Below, one piece after another: positions 34,491 to 43,197 of a stretch of 64,000 nucleotides of DNA (position 1 is its first letter; each line of letters starts with the position of its first letter). This DNA is from Caulobacter sp. 602-1 (GTDB taxonomy: Bacteria; Pseudomonadota; Alphaproteobacteria; Caulobacterales; Caulobacteraceae): NCBI RefSeq assembly GCF_003931565.1, contig NZ_RRYI01000003.1, positions 186,001 to 250,000 on the forward strand. The letters are read 5' to 3'. A model generated the notes under the pieces. That model did not search any database and had not been told where the DNA came from. It saw only the letters and a list, made by a program, of their open reading frames with translations. Position numbers and translations under genes: made by a program.

Positions 34491-34568
34491 TTATTGAGCT
34501 GATCGCTTGACGTCGATCTGCTCAGACATCTCCAGCTCGTCATCGACTTCGATGCCAAGGTATTTACC
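34491..34568 (-). pseudogene. C-terminal relic of a tyrosine recombinase/integrase
   Basis: On the minus strand the 25 codons before a TAA at 34491 read GKYLGIEVDDELEMSEQIDV then KRSAQ. This is the conserved C-terminal tail of a common alphaproteobacterial site-specific integrase (YLGIEVDDxLEMxExIDV). The catalytic domain is gone; upstream sequence is not recognisable. The assignment is from memory of the family tail and should be confirmed by search. Confidence 0.6.
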
Positions 34569-34693
34569 AGGACCTGTTCCAACTCTTGGTGGCGACCTGA
34601 CCGTATCGCCTGGGCATGTTCCTTGGGATGGAGCGGGGCGCTCTGACCATCAGCGCGCTCCGAGCTATGCGCACGACGCCCCGCTGGCGCATT

Positions 34694-35206
34694 TCAACCG
34701 GTTTGCATTGAGCTGCTTTGGCTCTCCAGAAGCGGTACGAAATTCGTCTGCTTGTAGACACGCTTGATCACCAGCGTCTCATATCGTCGCACCGCGGGGT
34801 CGCCTTCCAGCATCCGCGCGGTCCACGCGTTGAAGTCGGCCATGTCCCGCGCCGAAATCAACAGCGCCACATCGTTCTCGCCCGTGCTGTCGGCCAGCAG
34901 TTGCACCTCGGGCGACGCACCAAGGCGCGCACGCAGCGCGGCGATTCCACGCGCTTCGGCATGCTCCTGAACCTGGACGAGAACCATGGCGCGTAGGCGA
35001 GCGTCGCGGAGCTTTGGAGCCACCACCGCCTCATCACGTTCGATCCATCCATCAGATCGAAGACGGCGAACGCGTCGGGTGATGGCGCTTGGCGACAGGG
35101 GCACGTGTCGCGCCAACTGCTCGGCGGTCGCGAGGCTGTCGCCTTGCAGAAGATCCATGAGCTTCAGATCAGCCCCGTCGGGCGATGACATCTTTGTCGG
35201 CGGCAT
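34694..35206 (-). CDS. Lrp/AsnC family transcriptional regulator
   Basis: A 170-residue feast/famine regulator. The HTH is LKLMDLLQGDSLATAEQLAR and SPSAITRRVRRLRSDGWIER (first 65 residues); the C-terminal RAM domain includes VLVQVQEHAEARGI, VQLLADSTGENDVALLISAR and YETLVIKRVYK. Start at ATG 35206 (GAGGGG upstream) is preferred to 35230. It is divergent from the broken S41 peptidase gene, its likely former target. The usual effector would be an amino acid. Confidence 0.9.
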   Translation of the reverse strand: MPPTKMSSPDGADLKLMDLLQGDSLATAEQLARHVPLSPSAITRRVRRLRSDGWIERDEAVVAPKLRDARLRAMVLVQVQEHAEARGIAALRARLGASPEVQLLADSTGENDVALLISARDMADFNAWTARMLEGDPAVRRYETLVIKRVYKQTNFVPLLESQSSSMQTG

Positions 35207-35324
35207 AGCTCCCCTCTCTGCAGGTTTCATGCGCGCAAGGCCCCGACTTCGCGCCCTAAGAGCGTCGCCGCAGGGCTAGAAGACGTTCTCCTACGCGCAA
35301 CCTTGGCATTTTTGGGGGCTCACG

Positions 35325-36372
35325 ATGGTGAAAATTCTGCTCGCGCTGGTCGCCGCCGCAACGATTGGTGCGACGCCCTGTGGCGCGGCCGATCAAACCC
35401 CCGCCACGACGACGGCGGTCGTGCGCCGCCTCGCCGAGGCCCTGGAGCAACGCTTTGTCTTTCCTGAGAGAGGAGAGGCCTATGCGGCCATGCTGCGCCG
35501 CAAGCTCGACGCGGGCGGCTACGCCGACATATCCGACGCCGAAACCCTGGCGAGAACCGTAACGGCGGACCTGCAGGCGGTGGCGCCGGACGGACATCTT
35601 CACCTTAGCGGACAAGCCGGAGACCACGGCGACAACCGCCGCCACGCCACCGCCGCGACGGCCCCGCCCCGACCCGATGGAACAGGCTGGCTGGATCGCG
35701 CCCAACATCGCCTATGTCCGTTTCAATGCCTTCGCGGGCGGCGACGAGGCCCGTCATGTGGCGCGGTTCCTCGACGCCCACCAGGAGGCCAAGGCCTTGA
35801 TCATCGATGGCCGCACTCACCATGGCGGCGGGCTCGAGGAGATGAACGAGATTTTCTCCCGGATCTTTTCAAAGCCCGGAACCCTCATGGTGATGGAGAC
35901 CCGCGCGGGCGTAGGACGACGGTGAAGACGCCCCTCTGCGGCTTTTGTGCGCGTCGAGGCTCCAAAGGCGGTTCGACGTTTCGAGCAGCGCGCCGTGCTT
36001 GGCGCTGATACGCCATGGCGCTCCGCAAGGATCTACTATCTGATCTCCGGCCGGACGGTGTCCGCTGGCGAGCATCTCGCGGCCGTGCTCAAGGGAACGG
36101 GCCGGGGCCTTCTCATCGGCGAGACGACCGCTGGAGCGGGAAGCTACGGTGGAACCGTGGAGCTGCCGGGCGGTTATTCTGCCTTCATTCCGGTTGGCCG
36201 TAGCTACTTTCCAGGATCATCCGGATGGGACGGGACGGGGGTTGCTCCCGACGTTACCGCGCCTCGGGAACGCGCTCTCACGGAGGCGCTGATCCGTGAG
36301 GGGGTCGCGCCCGCCGAAGCTGAGCGCCTTTCATCCACTCACATGCCGTCCGGCCCGATGACGAAACGATAG
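35325..36372 (+). pseudogene. S41 family peptidase, broken by a frameshift and an internal stop
   Basis: The start (ATG 35325, signal KILLALVAAATIGATPCGAA) and the N-terminal RRLAEALEQRFVFPERG lie in one frame until about 35600; the homology then continues in the next frame from PMEQAGWIAPNIAYVRFNAF at about 35677. That frame meets a TGA at 35923 and resumes after it (FVRVEAPKAVRRFEQ), continuing with YYLISGRTVSAGEHLAAVLK, which carries the S41 catalytic Ser region, and GLLIGETTAGAGSYGG. Two lesions mean no intact product. S41 enzymes of this kind are periplasmic tail-specific-type serine peptidases. Confidence 0.85.
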
Positions 36373-36530
36373 CGGCCCCGCCGTAGCCATCGACCTCCGC
36401 GCTAATGCCTCTTATGTCGAAGCCGAAAACTTGACCGCAGCCCAGCTTGGCTGATTTCCACACTGGAGTGGCCAATGAGCGCCCCAGCCCTCATCGTCAA
36501 AGCGGGGCGCCGCCGCGCCTTGGCTGGCGA

Positions 36531-38528
36531 CTACCAGAAGCGCACCCGTTCGTGCTCTGGCAAGAAGAGCCGGCCCTCAGCCGCCGAGCCGAACGCCGCA
36601 TACCAGGCATCCATGTTCCTGACCGTCAGCGCCCGTTCGCGCCCTGGCGCATGTGCGTCGGATTGGAGCAGGGTCCTTAGGAAGGGTTCGCGATAGGCGG
36701 AGCGCCAAGCCTGCGCCCACGCAATGAAGAAGCGTTGATCGGCGGTCATGCCGTCGAGCATTGGCCGGGCGCTTGCGGGAAGATTACGAAACGCTGCGTA
36801 GGCGACCTCAAGCCCTGCTAGATCGGCGATGTTCTCGCCGATCGTCAGTGCGCCGTTCACCGGAACATCCTTGAGCGGTTCGTAGCTGGAAGCCTGGGCG
36901 ATCAGCGCTCGTTCGCGCTGCTGGAAGGCTTCGACGTCGGCCTGCGTCCACCAGTCGCGAAGGGCGCCATGCTCGTCGTATTTGCGCCCCTGGTCATCGA
37001 ACAGGTGACACAGTTCGTGGGCCACCGTTGCGCCTATCCGCGCGTAGTTGACGGCCGCGTCGGCCTTCGGATCGAACAGCGGGGGCTGAAGAATGGCCGC
37101 GGGGAGGATGATCTCGTTGGCGCCGGCGCTGGCGAAGGCGTTGGGGACGGTGACCGGGGCCACCCAGGCGTCGCGATCGATCGGCCGGTCGAGCCTGGCG
37201 ACCAGATCGGCGAACCGCGCGGCGTTGAGACGGGCCACATTGCCAATCAAGTCATCGCGCGCGATCGGAACCTGCGCGCCGGCTGGCCAACGATCCGGAT
37301 AGCCGATCTTAAGGCGGGTCTGGGCTAGCTTCGCCCGCGCCCGTATCCGCGTTGTCGGCGTCATCCACGCAGCCGCGGCCAGTTTAGCGTCCAACGCGGC
37401 CACGATGTTCTTGACCAGACGAGCGGCCTGCCCTCGCGCCTCAGGAGTCAGGTGGGCCGCGACATAGGCCCGCCCGACGTCGTCGCCCAAGAGGTTGGTC
37501 ACGAGCGACACACCTTGGCGCCAACGGGGGGGCTGCTCGGCGGTCCCAGCCAGCGCCGTCCCGAACAAGGCAAAGCGCGCGTCGGCGAAGGCGGGCGGCA
37601 GATAGCGGGCGTAGGTCGTCAGCACCCTGACGCGCAGATAATCCTGAAGGACACGAATTGGCGTTCTTGCCCATACCGCTGCTTCGCCCGCTAGGGCGTC
37701 GGGCTGGGCGACGATATAGCGTGGGCGGCCGTCCAGCTTCATCGCGCCCAGCCATGACCTCCAGTCGAAGCCCCGAGCCTCCCGCTCAAGATCGGTGACG
37801 GTGTAGGCGTTGTAGGACGCGTCGGCGTTGCGGGCGTCGCTGGGCGCCCGATGAACCTGGGCCAGCGCCGTCTCGAACGCTACGATCGCGTCCGCGCGGT
37901 CGAGGGCGGTATCGACGCCGCTCAGGGTAAGGATGCGCTCCAGATACGACCGATAGGCCGACAGGCGCACGCTGGCTCCGCCGCCGGCGAGATAGAGGTC
38001 GCGGCCAGGCAGGACCAGCCCGCCCTGTTTGATTGTCACCACCATGGCGCCAGGCGCTTTGTCGTCTTCGCCAATGCCGATGGCGAAAAGTCCGCCGACG
38101 TCATAGGGCGCGAGCCGCCCCATCACCGCGGCCAGCCGAGAATGATCGGCGGCGGCGGCAACCTGATTCAGCCAGGGCCGAAGCTTTGCAAGGCCATGCG
38201 CCGTGATCGTCGACTGATCGATGTAGCTCGCATAGAGATCGCCCATCCGCGATCCAGGCCGACTGGCGGCATTTTGGATGATGCTGCGGATGTCGGCGGC
38301 CGTCCGGTCCTGCATCGTGATCGGCGCCCCCGTCCAGGCTCGATCCGGTGGGATCGTCGCTGCGCGCTGCCATGTCCCGTTTGCAAAGGCGTAGAAGTCG
38401 TCGCCTGGGCGCACCGACCGATCCATCCCCTCCATGTCCAGGCCGACCGGCGTCGACGCGATGGCGCGCCTTCCGGCGGTCAAGGCAATGGCTACGGTTG
38501 CGACAAGCAGAAGGCGACGGTTTGGCAT
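36531..38528 (-). CDS. M13 family zinc metallopeptidase (neprilysin/PepO-like)
   Basis: A 665-residue peptidase. ATG 38528 gives a signal peptide (RRLLLVATVAIALTAGRRAIA); AGGA lies upstream. The M13 start motif RPGDDFYAFANGTWQ is present, then NAFASAGANEIILPAAILQP (substrate-binding NAF motif), the zinc site VAHELCHLFDDQG (HExxH) and ENIADLAGLEVAYAAF (third ligand Glu with Asp), ending near W. Secreted M13 enzymes cut peptides under about 40 residues. The 3' end faces the broken S41 gene, so two peptidase genes were neighbours here. Confidence 0.95.
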   Translation of the reverse strand: MPNRRLLLVATVAIALTAGRRAIASTPVGLDMEGMDRSVRPGDDFYAFANGTWQRAATIPPDRAWTGAPITMQDRTAADIRSIIQNAASRPGSRMGDLYASYIDQSTITAHGLAKLRPWLNQVAAAADHSRLAAVMGRLAPYDVGGLFAIGIGEDDKAPGAMVVTIKQGGLVLPGRDLYLAGGGASVRLSAYRSYLERILTLSGVDTALDRADAIVAFETALAQVHRAPSDARNADASYNAYTVTDLEREARGFDWRSWLGAMKLDGRPRYIVAQPDALAGEAAVWARTPIRVLQDYLRVRVLTTYARYLPPAFADARFALFGTALAGTAEQPPRWRQGVSLVTNLLGDDVGRAYVAAHLTPEARGQAARLVKNIVAALDAKLAAAAWMTPTTRIRARAKLAQTRLKIGYPDRWPAGAQVPIARDDLIGNVARLNAARFADLVARLDRPIDRDAWVAPVTVPNAFASAGANEIILPAAILQPPLFDPKADAAVNYARIGATVAHELCHLFDDQGRKYDEHGALRDWWTQADVEAFQQRERALIAQASSYEPLKDVPVNGALTIGENIADLAGLEVAYAAFRNLPASARPMLDGMTADQRFFIAWAQAWRSAYREPFLRTLLQSDAHAPGRERALTVRNMDAWYAAFGSAAEGRLFLPEHERVRFW

Positions 38529-38683
38529 GATGCTAGTCCTGCAAAGAGCCAACAGCTCTCGGTCAGGGCATGACGGCGACGCTGGCCTATCGAGATGCGG
38601 CGAAGCCGAAAATTTCTTTCCCCAACGTTGCATCCGCCAGCGGCCCGAGGTTCGTCTGAAGACAGGCTCAATGAGGAAGCGCC

Positions 38684-39070
38684 ATGCTGGACGCCCATTT
38701 CGCGGGAGCGACGATTGTCAGCGTCGCGATCGCCATCATCGCGCTGACGGGCCTTATCCAGGCGCTGCGGCTGGTGCGCTTGGCGATGCTTCATAAGACG
38801 CTCCGCCGCATTATCGACGCGGGCTTGCCGATCGACATCGACCTCCTCGACCGCGCACTGGGCGACCGTCCCCGCGTCGAGCGCGGGCTGTCGGACCTTC
38901 GCAACGGATCATTGCTTCTCGCCCTGGCCCTGGCCTGCGCCTTCTTCGCGCTAATCCAGACTGACAGCGCAATCCGCCGAATGGCCTTCGGCGTCGGCGC
39001 CTTTCCCTTACTCGTCGGTTCGCTGATGACGGTCTGGGGGGGCATAACGCTCCGCCGCCAACGCGATTGA
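38684..39070 (+). CDS. Small membrane protein preceding an ECF sigma gene (DUF6249-like)
   Basis: A 128-residue protein with an N-terminal membrane segment (ATIVSVAIAIIALTGLIQAL), a cytoplasmic LHKTLRRIIDAGLPIDIDLL region, and two C-terminal hydrophobic segments (SLLLALALACAFFALI and FGVGAFPLLVGSLMTVWGG). This layout matches the small DUF6249-type proteins encoded just before ECF sigma factors in Caulobacter-like genomes. GAGGAAG precedes the ATG. It ends 3 bases before the sigma gene and may modulate it at the membrane; that is inference. Confidence 0.7.
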   Translation: MLDAHFAGATIVSVAIAIIALTGLIQALRLVRLAMLHKTLRRIIDAGLPIDIDLLDRALGDRPRVERGLSDLRNGSLLLALALACAFFALIQTDSAIRRMAFGVGAFPLLVGSLMTVWGGITLRRQRD

Positions 39071-39073
39071 CCG

Positions 39074-39592
39074 GTGGTGGACGACGCCCTCTTGAACGCG
39101 CGCGCCGCCAACGGAGACCGGAAAGCGTTCGCGTTGCTCGTCGCGCGCCACGAAGCGCGGTTGCGTGGGTTCTTACGCCGGATCGCCAGCCCCTCCGACG
39201 CCGACGATCTGGCGCAGGACACCTTCGTGCGCGCTTGGGAGCGCGCTGCGCAGTTTCAGGCGGGCGGGAGCTATGCTGCGTGGCTGACGCAGATCGGGTG
39301 GCGACTGTTTCTCGATGAGCGCCGGCGCGTCACATCGCGCGCCAAGCGCGACGTGACCGCGACCGAGCAATTGGCGAACACCCAAGCCCACGGAGGCGAT
39401 CTGGGTCTCGACCTGGCGGCCGCGCTCGAGCGCCTGGACCCGCAGGCCCGCGCCGCTATCGCGCTTTGCGACGGCCAGGGATGGACCCACGAGGAAGCCG
39501 CCGCGATGCTCGATCTGCCGCTAGGCACGCTCAAGAGCCTGATCTCGCGCGGCAAGGCCAAGCTGCGCGCGTTCCTGACGACTGGAGGCTAA
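39074..39592 (+). CDS. ECF-type RNA polymerase sigma factor
   Basis: A 172-residue sigma-70 family protein containing only regions 2 and 4. Region 2 is DADDLAQDTFVRAWERAAQF plus the flanking helices; region 4 is ALERLDPQARAAIALCDGQG followed by THEEAAAMLDLPLGTLKSLI. The GTG at 39074 (or 39077) follows GGTG without a classic ribosome site, consistent with coupling to the preceding gene. It probably directs transcription of a small stress or envelope regulon with the flanking membrane proteins acting as control partners. Confidence 0.92.
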   Translation: MVDDALLNARAANGDRKAFALLVARHEARLRGFLRRIASPSDADDLAQDTFVRAWERAAQFQAGGSYAAWLTQIGWRLFLDERRRVTSRAKRDVTATEQLANTQAHGGDLGLDLAAALERLDPQARAAIALCDGQGWTHEEAAAMLDLPLGTLKSLISRGKAKLRAFLTTGG

Positions 39593-39597
39593 GTCGA

Positions 39598-39927
39598 ATG
39601 ACCAACGAGGAATTGGACGCGCTGCTTGCGTCGTCGCTGCCCGAGCCGCCGCGCGAGCCGGACCCGGACTTCGTCGATCACAGCGCCAAAAGAATCGCAG
39701 TCCGCGCGTTGCTCGAACGAGAGGAGAAGGCGGCGATCCAGAAAGGCGCCTGGGACCTGGCCGTCGCAGTTGCCCTGATTGGAATGCTGCTCGCTTGGAG
39801 TGGCCCTTATGGCGACGGCCTGGCAGATATTGGCGTGACCATGCTGGTTGTCGGCTTCTGGGCATTCAGCCATCAATGGGTTTTCCCGGACTTCTCCTTC
39901 GGTCGCGACCGCACCCGAGATAGATGA
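39598..39927 (+). CDS. Membrane protein downstream of ECF sigma, possible anti-sigma
   Basis: A 109-residue protein starting 5 bases after the sigma gene. The N-terminal 50 residues are charged and cytoplasmic (NEELDALLASSLPEPPREPD), followed by two hydrophobic segments (LAVAVALIGMLLAWSGPYG and IGVTMLVVGFWAFSHQW). The position and topology are those of a membrane anti-sigma factor, although no zinc-binding HxxxCxxC motif is present. Function is inferred from context only. Confidence 0.7.
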   Translation: MTNEELDALLASSLPEPPREPDPDFVDHSAKRIAVRALLEREEKAAIQKGAWDLAVAVALIGMLLAWSGPYGDGLADIGVTMLVVGFWAFSHQWVFPDFSFGRDRTRDR

Positions 39928-40042
39928 GCTTCGAACGTCGACGCGGAATTGCGCCCCCAATGCGCGCCAGAGCCTCGACGCGAAGTCCACGCTGCGCAGA
40001 AGCAGAACTTGGCGCCGCGGCCGAATGCGGGCGTGCCGCAAA

Positions 40043-40087
40043 GCGCCAGGAGCGGAACTTGGCGAGTGTCCAAGAAGCTGACATTCG
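40043..40087 (+). repeat. Dispersed intergenic repeat, copy 3
   Basis: GCGCCAGGAGCGGAACTTGG then a TCCAAGAAGCTGACATTCG end; aligns over 45 bases without gaps to copies 4-6. It lies between the convergent sigma-cluster and aspartyl protease genes. Confidence 0.6.
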
Positions 40088-40127
40088 GCGGCGGGCCCGA
40101 TCACAAGATGATCGACGGTGGAGGGGC

Positions 40128-41066
40128 CTACCGCTTGAGCAGATAGAACGTCTTGTTCGGGTAGTCCCAGACAGTCTTGTACTGCTGGAGGAAGGCGTAA
40201 CCGAGGCTCATGATCCGGGACGAGGTGAGGCCGATCGCCTTGGCGAAGGGGGCCGCGTCCTCGATCGGATGGCCGCCGATCTTGGCAAGCGGGATGGAGG
40301 GGCCCTTGGCGAACTGGACCGCCTTGATGTCGATGGCGTCGTCCTCGCCGGCGACGGGCGTGATCGCCCCCGCGGCCGTCAACTGCTCCAGCGTCGCCTT
40401 GTCGGCGAACAGGTTACCGTACTGGCCGGTGTCGAGGACGGTCTCGAAATCCAGGCCGCCGACCTTGGCAGTCAGCACGGGATTGTTGGGCAGCTTGAGC
40501 GTCTCGAAGAGGATGGCGGCGACCACCGTCTCGCCCTTCAGGAAGGCCTTGGACCCGCCCTTGTAGAAGGTCGCCCTCGACGCCTTGTAGTCGACCTTCA
40601 CCGCGTAGCCGTCCCAGAACTGATAGCCCAGCCAGCCGATGAAGTCGGGGGTAATACGCTCCAGCTGGGCCGCGTCCTGGCTGCGGAAGGTGGTGACGCG
40701 GCCGTAGCTCAGCCCACCGGGTAGCTGGACGTTGTCGACGCTGGGGCGCAGGACTTTCTCGTAGGTCTGGCCGCTGCCGAAGACTCCGCGTCCGATGACG
40801 CGGCCGGCGGGCAGGTCGAGGTGGTTGTGGTTCAGGACCAGGGCCTCGAACGCGCCGGTGTCGAGCAGGAGCTTGCCCTTCACCCCAGCGATCTTGGCCT
40901 CCACGAACGGGAACTCGCGGACCATCACGAAGGGGAAGGAGACGGTGTCACCCTTCAGGCGGAACTCCGGCGCGATCTGGGTCTCGCTGGAAACATCCTG
41001 GGTCAGGGCGGCGGCCGGGGCGGCCAGGGTCAGGGCGATAGCGGCGGTGAGCGCTGCGCGCAGCAT
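40128..41066 (-). CDS. Exported aspartyl (clan AA) protease-like protein with two DTG motifs
   Basis: A 312-residue protein. ATG 41066 has GGGAG six bases upstream and yields a signal (RAALTAAIALTLAAPAAALT). It contains GKLLLDTGAFEALVLN (first DTG) and FETVLDTGQYGNLFADK (second DTG), each flanked by the strand pattern of retropepsin-like folds. With two catalytic Asp triads in a single chain it could work as a pseudo-dimer like pepsin. Proteins of this kind are common but uncharacterised periplasmic enzymes in Caulobacter-type genomes. Confidence 0.82.
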   Translation of the reverse strand: MLRAALTAAIALTLAAPAAALTQDVSSETQIAPEFRLKGDTVSFPFVMVREFPFVEAKIAGVKGKLLLDTGAFEALVLNHNHLDLPAGRVIGRGVFGSGQTYEKVLRPSVDNVQLPGGLSYGRVTTFRSQDAAQLERITPDFIGWLGYQFWDGYAVKVDYKASRATFYKGGSKAFLKGETVVAAILFETLKLPNNPVLTAKVGGLDFETVLDTGQYGNLFADKATLEQLTAAGAITPVAGEDDAIDIKAVQFAKGPSIPLAKIGGHPIEDAAPFAKAIGLTSSRIMSLGYAFLQQYKTVWDYPNKTFYLLKR

Positions 41067-41208
41067 GGGAAGCTCCCTTCGGGGTCGGTTCGGAGACGCC
41101 CGCATACCGCGCGGACCGGTGGGTGACTTGATCATCTCTGATGTCGCTGCACGATGGGAAGGGGCGAACAGCCTTGGCCCTTCCCCCCCTTTCGTGCGCC
41201 TGGAGGGT

Positions 41209-41997
41209 CTACTGGGCGGCCTTCTCGATCGCATCTGCGAGGCCGTCCGGATCGGTCAGGAACGGCGTGTGGCCCGTCTGCAGGGTATACTCGACGCGCA
41301 CTGGGGTGGCGGCGACCATCTTAGCCTGAAAGGCCGGGCTGATCACCTGGTCCGTGGCGGTGTGGATATAGACCTTGTCGACCTTGCCGAAGTTGGCGGC
41401 GGTCACCTTGACCGGAGTAGCCAGCGGGGCCAGCGGCTCGTCCAGGATCAGGTCCGGGATCGCCTTGCGCAGGCCCTCGGGTCCGCCGTTGGCAAACAGG
41501 TCGGCGCGCGCCGAATACTCGATCGAGGCGATGCCCTTGTCCTTCTGAATCTGCAGGTGCGGGCCGATCTTGGCGTCCGGGTCCCGCTGGGCTAGCGACA
41601 CCAGCGAGTCGCCGTCCTGCGGCAGATAGGCGGCCAAATAGACCAACGTCTTGATCTTCTGGGGTGCCTGCTCGGCGGCGGCGGAGACGACGATGCCGCC
41701 GAAGCTGTGGCCGACCACGACCGCCGGTTGCTTGGCCTGGTCCAGAGCCTGGACGACGGTGTCGCGGTAGGCGTCCAGGCTGACCTTGTCCGGTGTCATC
41801 GGATTGCTGGGGCGGCCCGGCAGGTCGACGGTGATGACCTGATAGCCGTCCTTCTGCAGTTTCGCAGTGACATGACCCCAGACCTGGCCGTTCTCGAAGG
41901 CGCCGTGCACCAGGACGATGGGCGGCTTTTCTGCAGCCATGGCGTTGGCGCCAAGGGCGAAGGCGGAAGTGGCCAGAGCGGCGACAATCGTTTTCAT
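41209..41997 (-). CDS. Exported alpha/beta hydrolase (paralogue A)
   Basis: About 262 residues. Start at ATG 41997 or 42006; AGAGGA lies between them and favours 41997. The signal is KTIVAALATSAFALGANAMA, with mature start AEKPPIVLVHGAF. VGHSFGGIVVSAAAEQAP is the nucleophile elbow, and LQTGHTPFLTDPDGL supplies the His. It is about two-thirds identical by eye to the cytoplasmic-looking hydrolase at 43198-43965, including the PLGPATP-like hinge LAPLATPV. It lies downstream of the AraC gene on the same strand and may be co-transcribed. Confidence 0.88.
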   Translation of the reverse strand: MKTIVAALATSAFALGANAMAAEKPPIVLVHGAFENGQVWGHVTAKLQKDGYQVITVDLPGRPSNPMTPDKVSLDAYRDTVVQALDQAKQPAVVVGHSFGGIVVSAAAEQAPQKIKTLVYLAAYLPQDGDSLVSLAQRDPDAKIGPHLQIQKDKGIASIEYSARADLFANGGPEGLRKAIPDLILDEPLAPLATPVKVTAANFGKVDKVYIHTATDQVISPAFQAKMVAATPVRVEYTLQTGHTPFLTDPDGLADAIEKAAQ

Positions 41998-42124
41998 CGT
42001 TCCCATTCCTCTAATCTTTTCCGCGGACTTCATCGGTGCGGCGAGGAGGAACTTAGGCGGCGCGGTCGTCTTCCGGCCATGTTCGGGCCTCCGGATGGCA
42101 TGCTCCATCGTCCGGATTTTCGAG

Positions 42125-43075
42125 CTAGGCGGGCGACTGGCGACGAACCTCGCTCGGCGCGTAGCCGAAATGCGCCTTGAAAGCCCGACTGAACGCGGCG
42201 TCCGAGGCGTAGCCGCTGCGATAGGCCGCCTCGGTCACCTTCAGCCCGCCGCTGCGCAACAGGTCGGCGGCGATGGTCAGGCGCCAGCGCGACAGGTAGC
42301 GCAGCGGCGGCTCGCCCACGGCGGCGGTGAAGCGCTCGGCGAAGATCGAGCGCGACATCCGGGCGATCTCGGCCAGCGACTGGACCGTCCAGCGATGAAA
42401 GGGATCGGCGTGCATGGCGCTAAGCACCCGGCCGATGCGCTCCTCGCCCAGGCCGCCCAACCAGCCCATCCGATTGGCCTCGCTGGCCGCCCAGCTGCGC
42501 AGGGTGCGGATCACCAGCAGATCGATTAGGCGCGAGATCATCAGCGACGAACCCGGATTCGGCTCCTGCGCCTCGGCCAACAGGAACCGCGAAATCGCCG
42601 CCAGCCAGGGCGGCGCGCCGTTCTCGCCCTTGGGAATATGAATCAGCGACGGCAGGGACGACATGATCGCCGGCAGCGGACTGCCCTCGAAGCTGAAGAA
42701 GCCGCCGACCAGCCTGACCCCCTCCCCGTCGCCGCCGTGGCGCAGGACCAGGCCATCGCGGTCGAAGTGGTCCGCGGCGGCCGTCTCGATACTTTCGACC
42801 GGCGAGCCGAGGGCGTCGGTCATGACGTGCCCCTTGCCCTGGGGCAGGAGGACAAGGTCGCCCTCCCGCGTCAGGATCGGCCCTTCCCCGGTCGGCGTGA
42901 TCCACATCTCGCCGCTCTCGACGAAATGGAAGTGGGCCGGTCCTGCCTGGAATCGCAGCCCCCACGGCGCCCCGAGAATGGCGGTGTAGACAAGTTCGCC
43001 GCGCAGCCGGATCAGGGTGAGCACCTCGGAGAGCACGTCATTGCGCGCGGCCGACATGCCGAAGTCTTGGGTCAT
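42125..43075 (-). CDS. AraC family transcriptional regulator with cupin sensor domain
   Basis: A 316-residue regulator. The N-terminal cupin (AraC_binding_2/cupin_6 type) includes FQAGPAHFHFVESGEMWITP and LVLLPQGKGHVMTDA; the C-terminal double HTH has TVQSLAEIARMSRSIFAERF and VTEAAYRSGYASDAAFSRAF. This subgroup typically controls one adjacent enzyme. It lies between two paralogous alpha/beta hydrolase genes, one divergent (43198) and one downstream on its own strand (41997), so it probably regulates both. Confidence 0.92.
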   Translation of the reverse strand: MTQDFGMSAARNDVLSEVLTLIRLRGELVYTAILGAPWGLRFQAGPAHFHFVESGEMWITPTGEGPILTREGDLVLLPQGKGHVMTDALGSPVESIETAAADHFDRDGLVLRHGGDGEGVRLVGGFFSFEGSPLPAIMSSLPSLIHIPKGENGAPPWLAAISRFLLAEAQEPNPGSSLMISRLIDLLVIRTLRSWAASEANRMGWLGGLGEERIGRVLSAMHADPFHRWTVQSLAEIARMSRSIFAERFTAAVGEPPLRYLSRWRLTIAADLLRSGGLKVTEAAYRSGYASDAAFSRAFKAHFGYAPSEVRRQSPA

Positions 43076-43197
43076 TCCGGACGATCCATCATATTATTCG
43101 GAGGCGACGGCATATCCCGCCCAAACCGCGGGGCCCAGGTTGTCCCCCATCGACGCAGGCTGAAACAAGCCACTTTTCGCTTCACGGGGATACGAAC

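Larger units (their letters stand above)
34279..34693. other. Noncoding stretch with repeat and recombinase relic
   Basis: 415 bases between convergent genes. It contains a dispersed repeat copy (34413-34456) and a tyrosine recombinase C-terminal relic (34491-34568). From about 34570 to 34690 the sequence looks like further decayed element DNA but I cannot assign it. Confidence 0.6.

Noticed and set aside
38621-38660. ECF-type promoter (AAC and CGTCT) before the sigma cluster
   Set aside because: The spacing between the two elements is about 26 bases, too long for a usual ECF promoter.
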